Virus record (IMG/VR): IMGVR_UViG_3300047328_000044
Coordinates: 1-59,847 of that record
DNA: 59,847 bases
Reading direction: 5' to 3' (one strand)
From: a virus
The notes beneath the pieces were generated by a model that did no database searches, had not been told where the DNA came from, and saw only the letters and a program-made list of their open reading frames with translations. A program made the position numbers and the translations under genes. Position 1 is the first letter of the stretch, and the number at the start of each line of letters is the position of its first letter. This document shows positions 1 through 7,873 of the stretch, in pieces.

Positions 1-209
1 ATCGCCGCGAGGCGCATCCCGAGATGGTGAAGCGCGAACTGCGCAAGAAGCGCGCGGGTTCGTCGCGAGCGCGCTCCGCTGCCCCCCCCCCGGAATCTGA
101 GCATGACGCGGAGACCGAGCTTGTGATCGCGTCGAGTCGCGTCTTCGAAGACGCCGCGCTCGACGTTGGGACCAACGGCCGCGTCCTCGCGTACCTCACC
201 GCTCGCTAC
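1..209. repeat. Terminal direct repeat, left copy
   Basis: These 209 bases are the same as 59640-59847 except that a run of ten C (from about 81) is nine C in the right copy. This is what a circular or terminally redundant genome looks like when the assembly overlap is not trimmed. A true short terminal repeat of the virion is the other explanation. Confidence 0.95.
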
Positions 210-230
210 ACCATCCCGGATTCGGAGTAA
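1..230 (+). CDS. 3' part of a C2H2-like zinc-finger protein that spans the circular join
   Basis: The frame is open from base 3 to the TAA at 228-230 and continues the gene that starts at GTG 59531. Joining 59531-59639 to 1-230 gives 339 nt, exactly 113 codons (112 aa). The ten-C run in this copy therefore keeps the frame and is probably the correct sequence. The N-terminal half, at the far end of the window, has a Cys-x2-Cys...His-x4-His pattern. This half is basic and then acidic, with no recognised domain. Function unknown. Confidence 0.75.
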   Translation, partial: RREAHPEMVKRELRKKRAGSSRARSAAPPPESEHDAETELVIASSRVFEDAALDVGTNGRVLAYLTARYTIPDSE

Positions 231-234
231 CGCC

Positions 235-897
235 ATGCCCAAGCCCGCAGCCCGAAAGAAGTCCGCACCGGCGACAAGGCCGGCGCGCAAGAAGTCGCGA
301 GTGACGGCCATTTCGCGCAACTGCAGCGCGTGCGGCGTCGCGAAGGATCCGCACGTGGCCGGCTGTCCGAATGCAGCATGCGCGACGTGCGGCATGCGCG
401 CCGGCAAGCACAAGGCCGACTGCGCGAACCATCCGTACGCGGCGAACGTGAACCCCATTTTCGACGGAAAGACCGGCAAGATCATCGAGACCGACGTCGA
501 TGGCAAGAGGGCGAAGGTGAAGGTGACGCCGCCGGACGTCGAGCCCGAAGAAAAACCGAAGGGCAAGCCGGACATCACGCGGCTCGCGCCGCCTCTCGTC
601 GACGGCGAACTCTACGTCGGGCTGCAGGGCGCGATCGACGAGAAGGTGATCTTCGGGATTTCGCAGCCGCTCACGACGTCGAGCCCGTGTGAATTCGAGT
701 GGTTCGATCAGCCGAGCGATCAGAGCGTCGGATGTTCGGCGGCGGCCGCGTTCGATTTCGAAGAGCCGCAGACGTGCCCGTCGTGCCAGCATACGAAGCG
801 GATCAAGAAGCTCAAGCTCTGTCTCGCCCACATGGCGCTGCGCGTTGCGGACGAGCTGCCCGATCGTCAGACGGATCTCTTCGAGGGCGCGACGTGA
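235..897 (+). CDS. Hypothetical protein with Cys-rich N-terminal zinc region
   Basis: 220 aa. I chose ATG 235, four bases after the stop of the preceding gene, rather than the in-frame ATG 166 inside that gene. Residues 1-25 are Lys/Arg/Ala-rich. Residues about 31-60 hold two CxxC-type pairs (CSAC, CATC) and further Cys/His, likely a zinc site. A second CPSC pair and His/Cys follow near the C-terminus. It overlaps the next gene by GTGA. It could bind DNA or RNA, but no family is recognised. Confidence 0.7.
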   Translation: MPKPAARKKSAPATRPARKKSRVTAISRNCSACGVAKDPHVAGCPNAACATCGMRAGKHKADCANHPYAANVNPIFDGKTGKIIETDVDGKRAKVKVTPPDVEPEEKPKGKPDITRLAPPLVDGELYVGLQGAIDEKVIFGISQPLTTSSPCEFEWFDQPSDQSVGCSAAAAFDFEEPQTCPSCQHTKRIKKLKLCLAHMALRVADELPDRQTDLFEGAT

Positions 898-1646
898 GTA
901 AGGACACTGGCATCTCGTGGTGCGACCACACGTTCAATGTCGTCTGGGGCTGCTCGAAGATCACCGCGGGCTGCAAGAACTGCTACGCCGAGACGCTCGC
1001 CGCACGTTGGGGATTCAACGTGTGGGGCGTGGACGCCGAGCGCCGCACGTTTGGCGACAGGCACTGGAACGAGCCGCTCAAGTGGCAAAACGACGCGCGC
1101 CATCGCGCGCGCGTGCGGCGCCGCGTGTTCTGCTCGTCGATGGCCGACGTCTTCGAGGATCACCCGACGACACGCGCGCAACTGCCGCGGCTGTGGGCGC
1201 TGATCCGCGCGACGCCTGATCTCGATTGGTTGCTGCTCACGAAGCGCCCCGAACGGATCGCCGCGAGTCTGCCCGACGATTGGGCATTCGGTTATCCGAA
1301 CGTGTGGCTCGGGACGAGCGTCGAGAACGCCGACGTCACCGAGCGCATCCATTCCCTCGCGGCGATTCCCGCGGCCGTCCGCTGGATCTCCGCCGAGCCG
1401 CTCCTCGGATCGCTCGCGAACGCGCCGCTGCCACTGATCGATTGGGTCGTGGCCGGCGGCGAGAGTGGTCCCGACCATCGAGCGATGGATCTCGAATGGC
1501 TCTATGATCTGCGCGATCGTTGCGCGCGCGGCGGCATCGCGTTCTTCGTGAAACAGGACTCCGGCTCGTCGCCCGGCCGCCAAGGTCGCATCGACGACGA
1601 GACGTTCGCGACGAAACAGTTTCCGCTATCGGCAAGCCTCGTATGA
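894..1646 (+). CDS. Phage Gp37/Gp68-family protein (DUF5131)
   Basis: 250 aa, starting at GTG 894 inside the upstream stop. The N-terminus reads GISWCDHTFNVVWGC and then C-x5-GC-x2-CYAE, the signature of the DUF5131 family found in many phages and mobile elements. The three closely spaced Cys suggest a metal or iron-sulfur cluster; a distant link to radical-SAM enzymes is inference only. ISAEPLLG and VVAGGESG blocks later in the protein are also typical. Its position next to a RuvC-like resolvase and an exonuclease fits DNA metabolism, but the biochemical role is not established. Confidence 0.85.
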   Translation: MSKDTGISWCDHTFNVVWGCSKITAGCKNCYAETLAARWGFNVWGVDAERRTFGDRHWNEPLKWQNDARHRARVRRRVFCSSMADVFEDHPTTRAQLPRLWALIRATPDLDWLLLTKRPERIAASLPDDWAFGYPNVWLGTSVENADVTERIHSLAAIPAAVRWISAEPLLGSLANAPLPLIDWVVAGGESGPDHRAMDLEWLYDLRDRCARGGIAFFVKQDSGSSPGRQGRIDDETFATKQFPLSASLV

Positions 1647-2245
1647 GCGACATGCTCGTAATCGGCGTCGACCCTAGCCTCGGCGGGACGGGCCTCTGCG
1701 ACGGCCCGACGACGCACGTGATCCGCACGAAGCCCGGCACGTTCCTCGACGAGCGGATCGACGGCATCGTCGACGAGCTCGACGCGTACGTCTTCCGCGA
1801 TCGCGCGCCGCGGCGAATCTGCTTCGCCGTCGAGGCGCCCCTCACGGCCTCGAGCGGCGTCGCGGGCGGCGGGCATCTCTACGAGATCGGCCACCTCATG
1901 CGCGCGCTCCGGGCCGAGTACGTCGGGGATCTGCGCGCCGCCGGCGTCGAGGTCATCTGGCTCGAGGTGCAGATCGGCACGCTCCGGCATCACACGATCG
2001 GCGCTGGCAACGCGCCGAAAGATTTCCTCGCGTACGCCGTCGAGCGGATCCACGGCTTGACGTTCGCGGACGATCGCGGCGCCGATCGGCTCGTCGCGTG
2101 GTCGGCGCATCGGTACGGGACCGCGGTGCTGGCGGGCGAGATCGAGCACGTCTTTGCCGCGCAGCGCGGATCCGGCGCGCGCAGCCGCACGGCGATTCGG
2201 CGGACGGCGAAGACGCGTGCGCGCACGATGGCTGGTGTGGCGTGA
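1643..2245 (+). CDS. RuvC-like Holliday-junction resolvase (RNase H fold)
   Basis: 200 aa, ATG 1643 overlapping the previous stop. The first strand MLVIGVDPSLGGTGL carries the first catalytic Asp (residue 10). A Glu follows in FAVEAPL (about residue 63), and a C-terminal Asp pair sits in DDRGADRLVAW. This spacing is that of RuvC-type nucleases. Phage members cut branched DNA before packaging or during recombination. Neighbours are a DnaQ-like exonuclease and a HerA-like ATPase. The absence of a second obvious resolvase supports this role. Confidence 0.75.
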   Translation: MSDMLVIGVDPSLGGTGLCDGPTTHVIRTKPGTFLDERIDGIVDELDAYVFRDRAPRRICFAVEAPLTASSGVAGGGHLYEIGHLMRALRAEYVGDLRAAGVEVIWLEVQIGTLRHHTIGAGNAPKDFLAYAVERIHGLTFADDRGADRLVAWSAHRYGTAVLAGEIEHVFAAQRGSGARSRTAIRRTAKTRARTMAGVA

Positions 2246-2409
2246 CGCGCGTCGCGTTCGGATTCGCCCTCGGCGTGGCATCGACGCTCGCCGCGATCGT
2301 CGCGCTTGCGCGTCCGTTCTTCGTCGCCGCGGCCGCGCATTGGGATCAGCACCGCTCCCTCGACGACGCGCAGCGGAAACTCGGCGCGCTGCGCGGGGGT
2401 GCGCGGTGA
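2242..2409 (+). CDS. Small single-pass membrane protein
   Basis: 55 aa, GTG 2242 overlapping the previous stop, ending in a GTGA overlap with the next gene. Residues about 3-27 form one hydrophobic segment, followed by a short polar helix (WDQHRSLDDAQRKLG). It resembles an Rz/spanin-like or inner-membrane accessory peptide in shape only. Function unknown. Confidence 0.55.
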   Translation: MTRVAFGFALGVASTLAAIVALARPFFVAAAAHWDQHRSLDDAQRKLGALRGGAR

Positions 2410-2921
2410 ACTACCTGTACCTCGATACGGAAACCACCGGCCTGCACGACGACTCGCAGGTTTGGAATCTCGCATGGATTCTCGAAACGAACGGCCAGGA
2501 GGTGGGGCGGCGCGACATGCTAATCACGCACCGCGACGCGCCGTCCGTCTGGGTGCTCAAAAACACTCGATACGTCGAGCGTTTCACCGCATTGGACGCG
2601 TATCCCGTACGGCTTAGCTCGGCGATGATGATTCTGGAGGGCTACGTCCGCGTGTGCCCCGGCGATACTTATCTCGTCGGTGCCGTACCGTCGTTCGACG
2701 ACTATCGGCTGCGCCGCATCGGTGCGCCGCCCTGGCACTACCATCTCATCGACGTCGAGACGCTCGTCATGGGGCACTTCGGGCTGCGGTGGCCACCGTC
2801 GCTGCGCGAGATTGCGGAGCGGACCGGCGTCGTCAACGCGCGGCCGCACGACGCGATGAGCGATGCGCAGCACGTGCGCGACATCCACCATTGGCTGCTC
2901 GACGAGTGGTCAAAGCGTTGA
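2406..2921 (+). CDS. DnaQ-like DEDDh 3'-5' exonuclease
   Basis: 171 aa, starting at GTG 2406. Exo I motif YLDTETTGL is at residues 5-13 with catalytic Asp7 and Glu9. A middle Asp occurs in SFDDYRL. The C-terminal HDAMSDAQ gives the His and the last Asp of the DEDDh set. The family degrades single strands or proofreads. The protein stands alone, with no polymerase in the window, so repair or recombination is more likely than proofreading. It lies in a coupled run with the resolvase and the ATPase. Confidence 0.85.
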   Translation: MNYLYLDTETTGLHDDSQVWNLAWILETNGQEVGRRDMLITHRDAPSVWVLKNTRYVERFTALDAYPVRLSSAMMILEGYVRVCPGDTYLVGAVPSFDDYRLRRIGAPPWHYHLIDVETLVMGHFGLRWPPSLREIAERTGVVNARPHDAMSDAQHVRDIHHWLLDEWSKR

Positions 2922-4690
2922 GCGCGCTCCGCATCTCCGACACTCTCGCGCTCCCGATCGAGGCCGCAGTCGCGCGGTTCGTCATCCTCGGTAAATCCGG
3001 CTCGGGTAAGACGACGGCGGGCGCGGTCCTCGCGGAAGAGCTTTACGCGGCGGGCGTTACGCTCGTCGTGCTCGATCGGCTCGGCAATACGCACGGCCTC
3101 CGCGCTGCGGGTACGGGCGCCGGCCTACCGATCGCAATTCTCGGCGGCCTCAACGGCGACGTCCCCATTCGTGCCGATCGCGGTGCCGTCGTGGCGGATC
3201 TCGTCGCAAGCGGCGTCTCGGCCGTGCTCGACCTCTCGCAGATGACCCGCGAGGATGCCCAGCAATTCGCCGCCGACTTCTTCGATCGCATCGTTCCAGC
3301 GATTCGCGAATCGGGCCGTAACGTGCACGTGATCGTCGAGGAGGCCGAGACGTTCGCGCCCGAGCGCGTCACCGGGAAGTTGCACAACACGGTGCGCGCC
3401 GCGGCCACGGTGTTTGCGCGCACGGCTCGGAATTACGGCATCGGCTGGACGTTCTCGACGCAGCGACCGCAGTTACTCGCGAAGGACGTCATCGACTCCT
3501 CGACGGCGTTCCTCGCGATGAAGATGACGGGCGACCTCGCGCAAGAGGCGATCGGTGCCGAGGCGCGCTCGCGCGCGGGCAAAGTGCGCGCCGCCGAGAT
3601 CATCACCGACCTGCCGAATCTGCGCCGCGGTGAAGCGTGGCTCGTCCCCGACCTTGATTGGCTCGGCGACGATTCGGAGTCGGAGCCCGTGAAGTTCCGC
3701 TTTCGGTGGCGGCACACGTTCGATAGTGCCCGTCCGCCGAAGGTGGGAGAGCGGCGCGAGGAGCCGCGCGTTCTCGCCGACGTCGATCTTGAAAGTTTGC
3801 GCGCGGCGATGGCGGCCGAGCCGGCATCCGATTCTCCACAATCCGGTACGAAAGTAGAGTCCGTGCGCGTCGAGCGCGTCGAGGTGCCCATCCTCGACGA
3901 GATCATGGTCATCAATCTCAATCAGCACATCAGCGAGACGCAGGAGTCGCTGCGAAAGCAAGAAGAGGCGATGGCCTCGCTCCGCGTCGACGTCGATCGC
4001 GCGGCAACGCTTTTCGATCGCATCGTCGCCGCGATGGCGAAATACGGGACCGCGCCGGGCGAACCGGCGCAGGGCGTCGCCCCAGACGGCGACTCCGCAA
4101 AGCGTGGTGGAACGCGGAGGCGCCGGGAAAGCGCGCCCACCGGCCGGCCACGCGTTGAGGCTACCGCCCTTCCACGGTCCCCCTCGCCTTCGGGCGCCGG
4201 CGACGTCGGCGGCGGTCCGCGCAAGATCCTTGCCGCCCTCGCTGCGACGAAAGACCGCGCCGCGACGCGTACGCAACTCGCATTCCTCGCCGGGTTCTCC
4301 CACGGCGGTGGCAGCTACGCGCGTTATCTCACGACGCTGCGCGCCGCGCACGCGATCGTCGACCAAGACGGCCGGATCTACATCACGGCCGCCGGCGAGG
4401 CGATCCTCGGACCCGATGCAGTCGCGCCGGCAGCGACGACGCGCGCCGTCCTCGCGATGTTCCGCTCGAAACTCGGTGCCGGACCGACGAAGATGTTCGA
4501 CGCGCTTGTGGGCGTTTGGCCTAGCGGACTGACGCGCGACGCGCTCGCGGCCGCGAGCGGCTACGAAGCGTCCGGCGGATCGTTCGCGCGCTATCTCACG
4601 AGCCTCAGCTCTGCGCAACTGATCGAACGCAAGGGCGGCGTGATCCGCCTCGTCGACGAGCTCTTCCCCACCGGAAAGGTCAAACGATGA
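2918..4690 (+). CDS. HerA/FtsK-type P-loop ATPase with duplicated winged-helix tail
   Basis: 590 aa from TTG 2918 (TTGA overlap); GTG 2906 is an alternative start. Walker A GKSGSGKT is at residues 25-32 and Walker B VIVEEAE at about 137-143, followed by a STQRPQ sensor segment, all typical of HerA-like DNA-pumping ATPases. Residues about 330-420 hold a coiled coil and a Pro/Arg linker. The C-terminus carries two similar winged-helix units, each with a GGSYARYL or GGSFARYL core. HerA normally works with a nuclease, and two nuclease genes sit directly upstream. Role in end processing or segregation is inferred. Confidence 0.75.
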   Translation: MSALRISDTLALPIEAAVARFVILGKSGSGKTTAGAVLAEELYAAGVTLVVLDRLGNTHGLRAAGTGAGLPIAILGGLNGDVPIRADRGAVVADLVASGVSAVLDLSQMTREDAQQFAADFFDRIVPAIRESGRNVHVIVEEAETFAPERVTGKLHNTVRAAATVFARTARNYGIGWTFSTQRPQLLAKDVIDSSTAFLAMKMTGDLAQEAIGAEARSRAGKVRAAEIITDLPNLRRGEAWLVPDLDWLGDDSESEPVKFRFRWRHTFDSARPPKVGERREEPRVLADVDLESLRAAMAAEPASDSPQSGTKVESVRVERVEVPILDEIMVINLNQHISETQESLRKQEEAMASLRVDVDRAATLFDRIVAAMAKYGTAPGEPAQGVAPDGDSAKRGGTRRRRESAPTGRPRVEATALPRSPSPSGAGDVGGGPRKILAALAATKDRAATRTQLAFLAGFSHGGGSYARYLTTLRAAHAIVDQDGRIYITAAGEAILGPDAVAPAATTRAVLAMFRSKLGAGPTKMFDALVGVWPSGLTRDALAAASGYEASGGSFARYLTSLSSAQLIERKGGVIRLVDELFPTGKVKR

Positions 4691-5349
4691 GAGTCGCACC
4701 CGACGCGCGATCGTACGCGCGCACCGTCGCCGCCGGCAAGCCGCACGAGGAACAGATCGCGAAGGCGTTCCACGACGGCATGTTGCACGAGCGCGCGCGA
4801 ATGAAGAAGCTCGCAAACCTCGCGGCGACGAACGCGCCGACGCCTGTCGATCGGCGACGCGCCATGACCGACGCACCCAAGCCCGACACGACGCTCTCGG
4901 CCGAGGATCTGGCGCTGTTTCGCGCTGCCGACAAGGCCGCGAAAGATGGCGTTCTCGGCGAGCGCGTGCGTCAGTTGGTTCGCATCGTCCGCGATCTCGA
5001 CGCACGGCTCGCACTTTCGCTTGCAAACGAACGTGGCGCAGAGTACGAGATTCGCGAGGTGCAAGCCGAGAACGCGGCTCTCACCGAGCGCCTGCGGGTA
5101 GCGGAGGAGCACGCTGCGGCTATCGAGTCGCGCATGGCCGCACTCAATCCGGTCGTCGTCCACGAGAAGGGCACGAACGAGGTCTTGCTCCACCACTTCG
5201 ATGTTATGGTCGCATTCTTCGGCGATAAAGCGAAGCCGCACCGATGGGATGACTTGCGCGGTACCCTCGCGCCTGAATTCGCCGCTCGTGTAAATCGTGA
5301 GAGCGTCGAGCGGTTCGAGAAGAAGAAGGAGGCAACCGATGCCGAGTAA
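4687..5349 (+). CDS. Coiled-coil hypothetical protein
   Basis: 220 aa, ATG 4687 overlapping the ATPase stop. It is charged and helical. A block ENAALTERLRVAEE near residues 127-140 also occurs in the next gene, showing that the two are partial paralogues. It ends ...ATDAE, where the stop overlaps the next start, a junction repeated twice more downstream. Function unknown. Confidence 0.7.
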   Translation: MRVAPDARSYARTVAAGKPHEEQIAKAFHDGMLHERARMKKLANLAATNAPTPVDRRRAMTDAPKPDTTLSAEDLALFRAADKAAKDGVLGERVRQLVRIVRDLDARLALSLANERGAEYEIREVQAENAALTERLRVAEEHAAAIESRMAALNPVVVHEKGTNEVLLHHFDVMVAFFGDKAKPHRWDDLRGTLAPEFAARVNRESVERFEKKKEATDAE

Positions 5350-5800
5350 CCCGACGACGCTCTCGGAACGGGAACGCGAGTGCGTTGCGGCGGCACGGTC
5401 TCGTACCATTTGCGGGTGGCACTTGGCACGCCACGAGTGCGAGGACGCGCACATCGCGGTCATCGGCCGCCTCGACGCGGATCTCGTTGCCCAGCAGAAA
5501 GTCCGCTATCAAAACACGGGGCGAATCATCGACCTCGAACTTAAAAACGCGGCTCTCACCGAGCGCCTACGGGTCGCGGAGGAGCGTATTGCAACGGTGC
5601 GCGGGCTACACACGCATCTCAACGGATGCAGCGGCAAATCCGCCGAGATCGTACATGGCGAGATCGTCATCGCACCCGGTGAGTGCGCGCATTACGAGTG
5701 CGAGCAGGGCTGCGACGGCATTCGGCGTCACGGCGACTTGTGCCCCACGATGCGCGTTCTCGCGCCAACGAACGACGCCGCTCCGAAGGAGGCAACGTGA
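5339..5800 (+). CDS. Hypothetical protein, partial paralogue of its upstream neighbour
   Basis: 153 aa from ATG 5339, overlapping the upstream gene by 11 nt. It begins MPSNPTTL, exactly as the gene at 6129 does, and carries the NAALTERLRVAEE helix of the upstream protein. The C-terminal half has several Cys/His (CAHYECEQGCDG), a possible metal site. Function unknown. Confidence 0.65.
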   Translation: MPSNPTTLSERERECVAAARSRTICGWHLARHECEDAHIAVIGRLDADLVAQQKVRYQNTGRIIDLELKNAALTERLRVAEERIATVRGLHTHLNGCSGKSAEIVHGEIVIAPGECAHYECEQGCDGIRRHGDLCPTMRVLAPTNDAAPKEAT

Positions 5801-5958
5801 TGGCCAAATGTTCGACGCATTATTGCCCGGCGTGTAACCACCCATGCCCGAAATTTAGCACGAAGAGGCGCTTATGCAACGCCGCCGGATGCAAGTGTCG
5901 GTGCGAGCGCTTCATAACCATTGATGGCACCGCAAAGGAGCCCACCGATGTCGAGTAA
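5800..5958 (+). CDS. Cys-rich zinc-binding microprotein
   Basis: 52 aa, ATG 5800 in a TGATG overlap, with a GGAGG-type ribosome site just upstream. Nine Cys fall in C-x4-C-x2-C-x3-C and C-x4-C-x-C-x-C groups, likely binding one or two zinc ions. It ends ...PTDVE with the stop overlapping the next ATG. Function unknown. Confidence 0.6.
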   Translation: MAKCSTHYCPACNHPCPKFSTKRRLCNAAGCKCRCERFITIDGTAKEPTDVE

Positions 5959-6139
5959 CGAGAAGCGTGTGAAGATCGACGCCGCGGCACTTGCGCGGTT
6001 CACGAAGGGTCCTGAGGGCTTCGAGCGCTGCGTTCGCGTCGCTACGGCGCTAGAAGAATTAGCGCCGCAGGGTGACGCATGGGATAAGGCGCAGTTCGTA
6101 TCCGACTTGCTTCGACAGGCTGTGACCGATGCCGAGTAA
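5948..6139 (+). CDS. Small acidic/helical hypothetical protein
   Basis: 63 aa from ATG 5948, overlapping by 11 nt. It starts MSSNEKR and ends VTDAE, continuing the repeated start/stop cassette. No domain is recognised. Confidence 0.6.
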   Translation: MSSNEKRVKIDAAALARFTKGPEGFERCVRVATALEELAPQGDAWDKAQFVSDLLRQAVTDAE

Positions 6140-6479
6140 CCCGACGACGCTTGCGGAGTTGGTGAGCGCGCTAGAGGCGCAGGTTCGGAGCGAACGCGAC
6201 AATGCCGGATGTTGGCGTGACGAAGGCGATGAAGCGCAGGCGAAGCACTTCGACGTTCGCGCCGACCTCATGGATCGCGCGGCGAAGGTGCTGAGGGCGG
6301 TGAATAACGTAACGCGTCGAGACGTTCAGAACGGTCCCGATTGCACGCGATGCGACGAACGCGAGCGCGTCTGCGATTGCGCCAAGCCCGAAGTGGAAAT
6401 ACTTCCCGCCGCGATCATTCACTCGGTTGACCTCGACGCCGCGATCACCCGCGCGCTAGGAGGCAGCGATGGGGAGTGA
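6129..6479 (+). CDS. Hypothetical protein with helical N-terminus and Cys cluster
   Basis: 116 aa. The N-terminus MPSNPTTL copies that of the gene at 5339. Residues 10-60 are a charged helix, and CTRC...CDC at about 76-90 is a possible zinc knuckle. It overlaps both neighbours by about 11 nt. Function unknown. Confidence 0.65.
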   Translation: MPSNPTTLAELVSALEAQVRSERDNAGCWRDEGDEAQAKHFDVRADLMDRAAKVLRAVNNVTRRDVQNGPDCTRCDERERVCDCAKPEVEILPAAIIHSVDLDAAITRALGGSDGE

Positions 6480-6699
6480 TTCGGATGAGGTGCGGCGCCC
6501 GAGCGAATCACATCGCTTCGCCTCCGTCTCTGTGCCGTATGCTGAGCCCGCAACGCTATCGGAGTTGGCGAGGCTTACGATTGGACGATGCGGCCTTCGC
6601 GGTAAGGGCGTGCGCTGTAGCAGACGCGCGTGGCACGAAGGCGAGCATTTCTGTGATTTCGTCGATTCTGCTGGCGTCGAACGAAGGTTTTGGTTATGA
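6469..6699 (+). CDS. Small protein with C-x9-H-type zinc motif
   Basis: 76 aa from ATG 6469. The C-terminal RCSRRAWHEGEHFC resembles the C...GHxGxH knuckle common in small proteins of high-GC phages. The stop overlaps the next ATG (6696). Function unknown. Confidence 0.55.
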   Translation: MGSDSDEVRRPSESHRFASVSVPYAEPATLSELARLTIGRCGLRGKGVRCSRRAWHEGEHFCDFVDSAGVERRFWL

Positions 6700-7343
6700 G
6701 TGACTATGTGCGCTGCCCGGCGTGTGGGCACGAACGCGATGGACACGAGGTTCCGCCTGACGCGCCCGGATGCGCGGGGTCCATCGAGGTTTCGTTCAGC
6801 GTCGAGTTCGACGACTCGATCGATCATGAGTCGCCGTGCCAATGCACCCTCACGCCCACCGAGATCGACGCCGTGCTCGCGATGCGGGCAAGCGATCTTG
6901 CCGTAACGGGCACCGCCGAACGCACGACCATTGCGGCGCGCGATGAAACGGTGCCCGGTCGCCACACCGCCCCGGCCGGTGACGGCAAGAAGCCGGGACC
7001 TTCATGCGAGAATTGCGGGGATACCGGATGGGTATCGACCGACGTTCCCGGGCGCGCGGGACCGTTGACGAACCTCTGCCCGCGGATGTGCCCCGCTGCG
7101 ATGGGCGCCGCGCAGGCTCGCGTCACCGTTACTCAGGTGCCGCCGCATGTTCACGAGTTCCGTTACAGCCACACCGAGCAACGCCCACTCGGCGTGGGCA
7201 CCAATTTCGAAATGGTCGACGTCGCGATCTGCCCGGGATGCGCGGAGGTGCGACGCGGCGGCGGCGTCAGCATCGCGCGCGAGCGACTCGAACGACTCGA
7301 AGCGATCGAGAAGGCCGCGACCTACGATCCGAAGCGTACATGA
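6696..7343 (+). CDS. Multi-zinc-ribbon hypothetical protein
   Basis: 215 aa, ATG 6696 (TTG 6690 is also in frame). Three CxxC pairs are visible: CPAC near residue 6, CENCGDTG near 105 and CPGC near 185, plus CPRMC. This is a zinc-ribbon-type scaffold with a DnaJ-like central CxxCxxxG element. The C-terminus is a charged helix. Function unknown. Confidence 0.65.
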   Translation: MSDYVRCPACGHERDGHEVPPDAPGCAGSIEVSFSVEFDDSIDHESPCQCTLTPTEIDAVLAMRASDLAVTGTAERTTIAARDETVPGRHTAPAGDGKKPGPSCENCGDTGWVSTDVPGRAGPLTNLCPRMCPAAMGAAQARVTVTQVPPHVHEFRYSHTEQRPLGVGTNFEMVDVAICPGCAEVRRGGGVSIARERLERLEAIEKAATYDPKRT

Positions 7344-7450
7344 CGTCACGCCGTCGCCGCGAGCACCGTATGCGCGCAGCACCCCTTCACGGGCCGAATC
7401 CCACTAACCGTAGACGCAAAACTCTAAAATCCGTAACGAAGGAGCTCTCT
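7344..7450. other. Intergenic leader before the helical/RAMP pair
   Basis: 107 nt, one of the few real gaps in this gene block. A frame is open through it from ATG 7340, but the AAGGAG at 7439-7444 sits correctly for GTG 7451. Local AT-rich bases (aaaactctaaaatccg) could be promoter material, but no clear -35/-10 pair is seen. Confidence 0.4.
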
Positions 7451-7873
7451 GTGGCGACCAACATTGAAAGCCTTAACCTCGACCCCGGCCAACGGGAGGC
7501 CGTGGAACTCATGCAGATATTCATCCGCGTCTACGGGCGCGGCGACGGCACCGGACTATTCTGCGGCGTCACGCGGTACGCGGTCCTCGAAGCGCGGACG
7601 CGGCTCGCGGCTACGCAGTCGCGGACGCCGCTCGAGTTCGCATCTCGCCTGATGCGCTCGATGCAGTGGCCCGTGCCGCCGAGCAAGGAGGACGCGGCGA
7701 TTTTCGACGCGCTCTCGACGGAGTGCGCCGCGCCCATGCTCGCGACGCTCATGCGCGACACGGCCGCGATCGTCATGCTCGCGCGTCACACGCTGCGCGA
7801 GGAGCGCGACGATAAGCGGATGCTCGAAATGTTGGAGCAGGGCGAACTGATCTCCAGCGGGGCGGTGCTATGA
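7451..7873 (+). CDS. Small all-helical protein upstream of a Cas7-like gene
   Basis: 140 aa, GTG 7451 chosen because AAGGAG lies 6 nt upstream. The sequence is predicted almost entirely helical, with Met-rich helices at the C-terminus. It overlaps the RAMP-like gene by 4 nt (ATGA), so the two are made together. Small helical proteins encoded beside Cas7 are often Cas11-type small subunits, but I see no specific Cas11 signature here. Unknown; that parallel is only inference. Confidence 0.55.
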   Translation: MATNIESLNLDPGQREAVELMQIFIRVYGRGDGTGLFCGVTRYAVLEARTRLAATQSRTPLEFASRLMRSMQWPVPPSKEDAAIFDALSTECAAPMLATLMRDTAAIVMLARHTLREERDDKRMLEMLEQGELISSGAVL

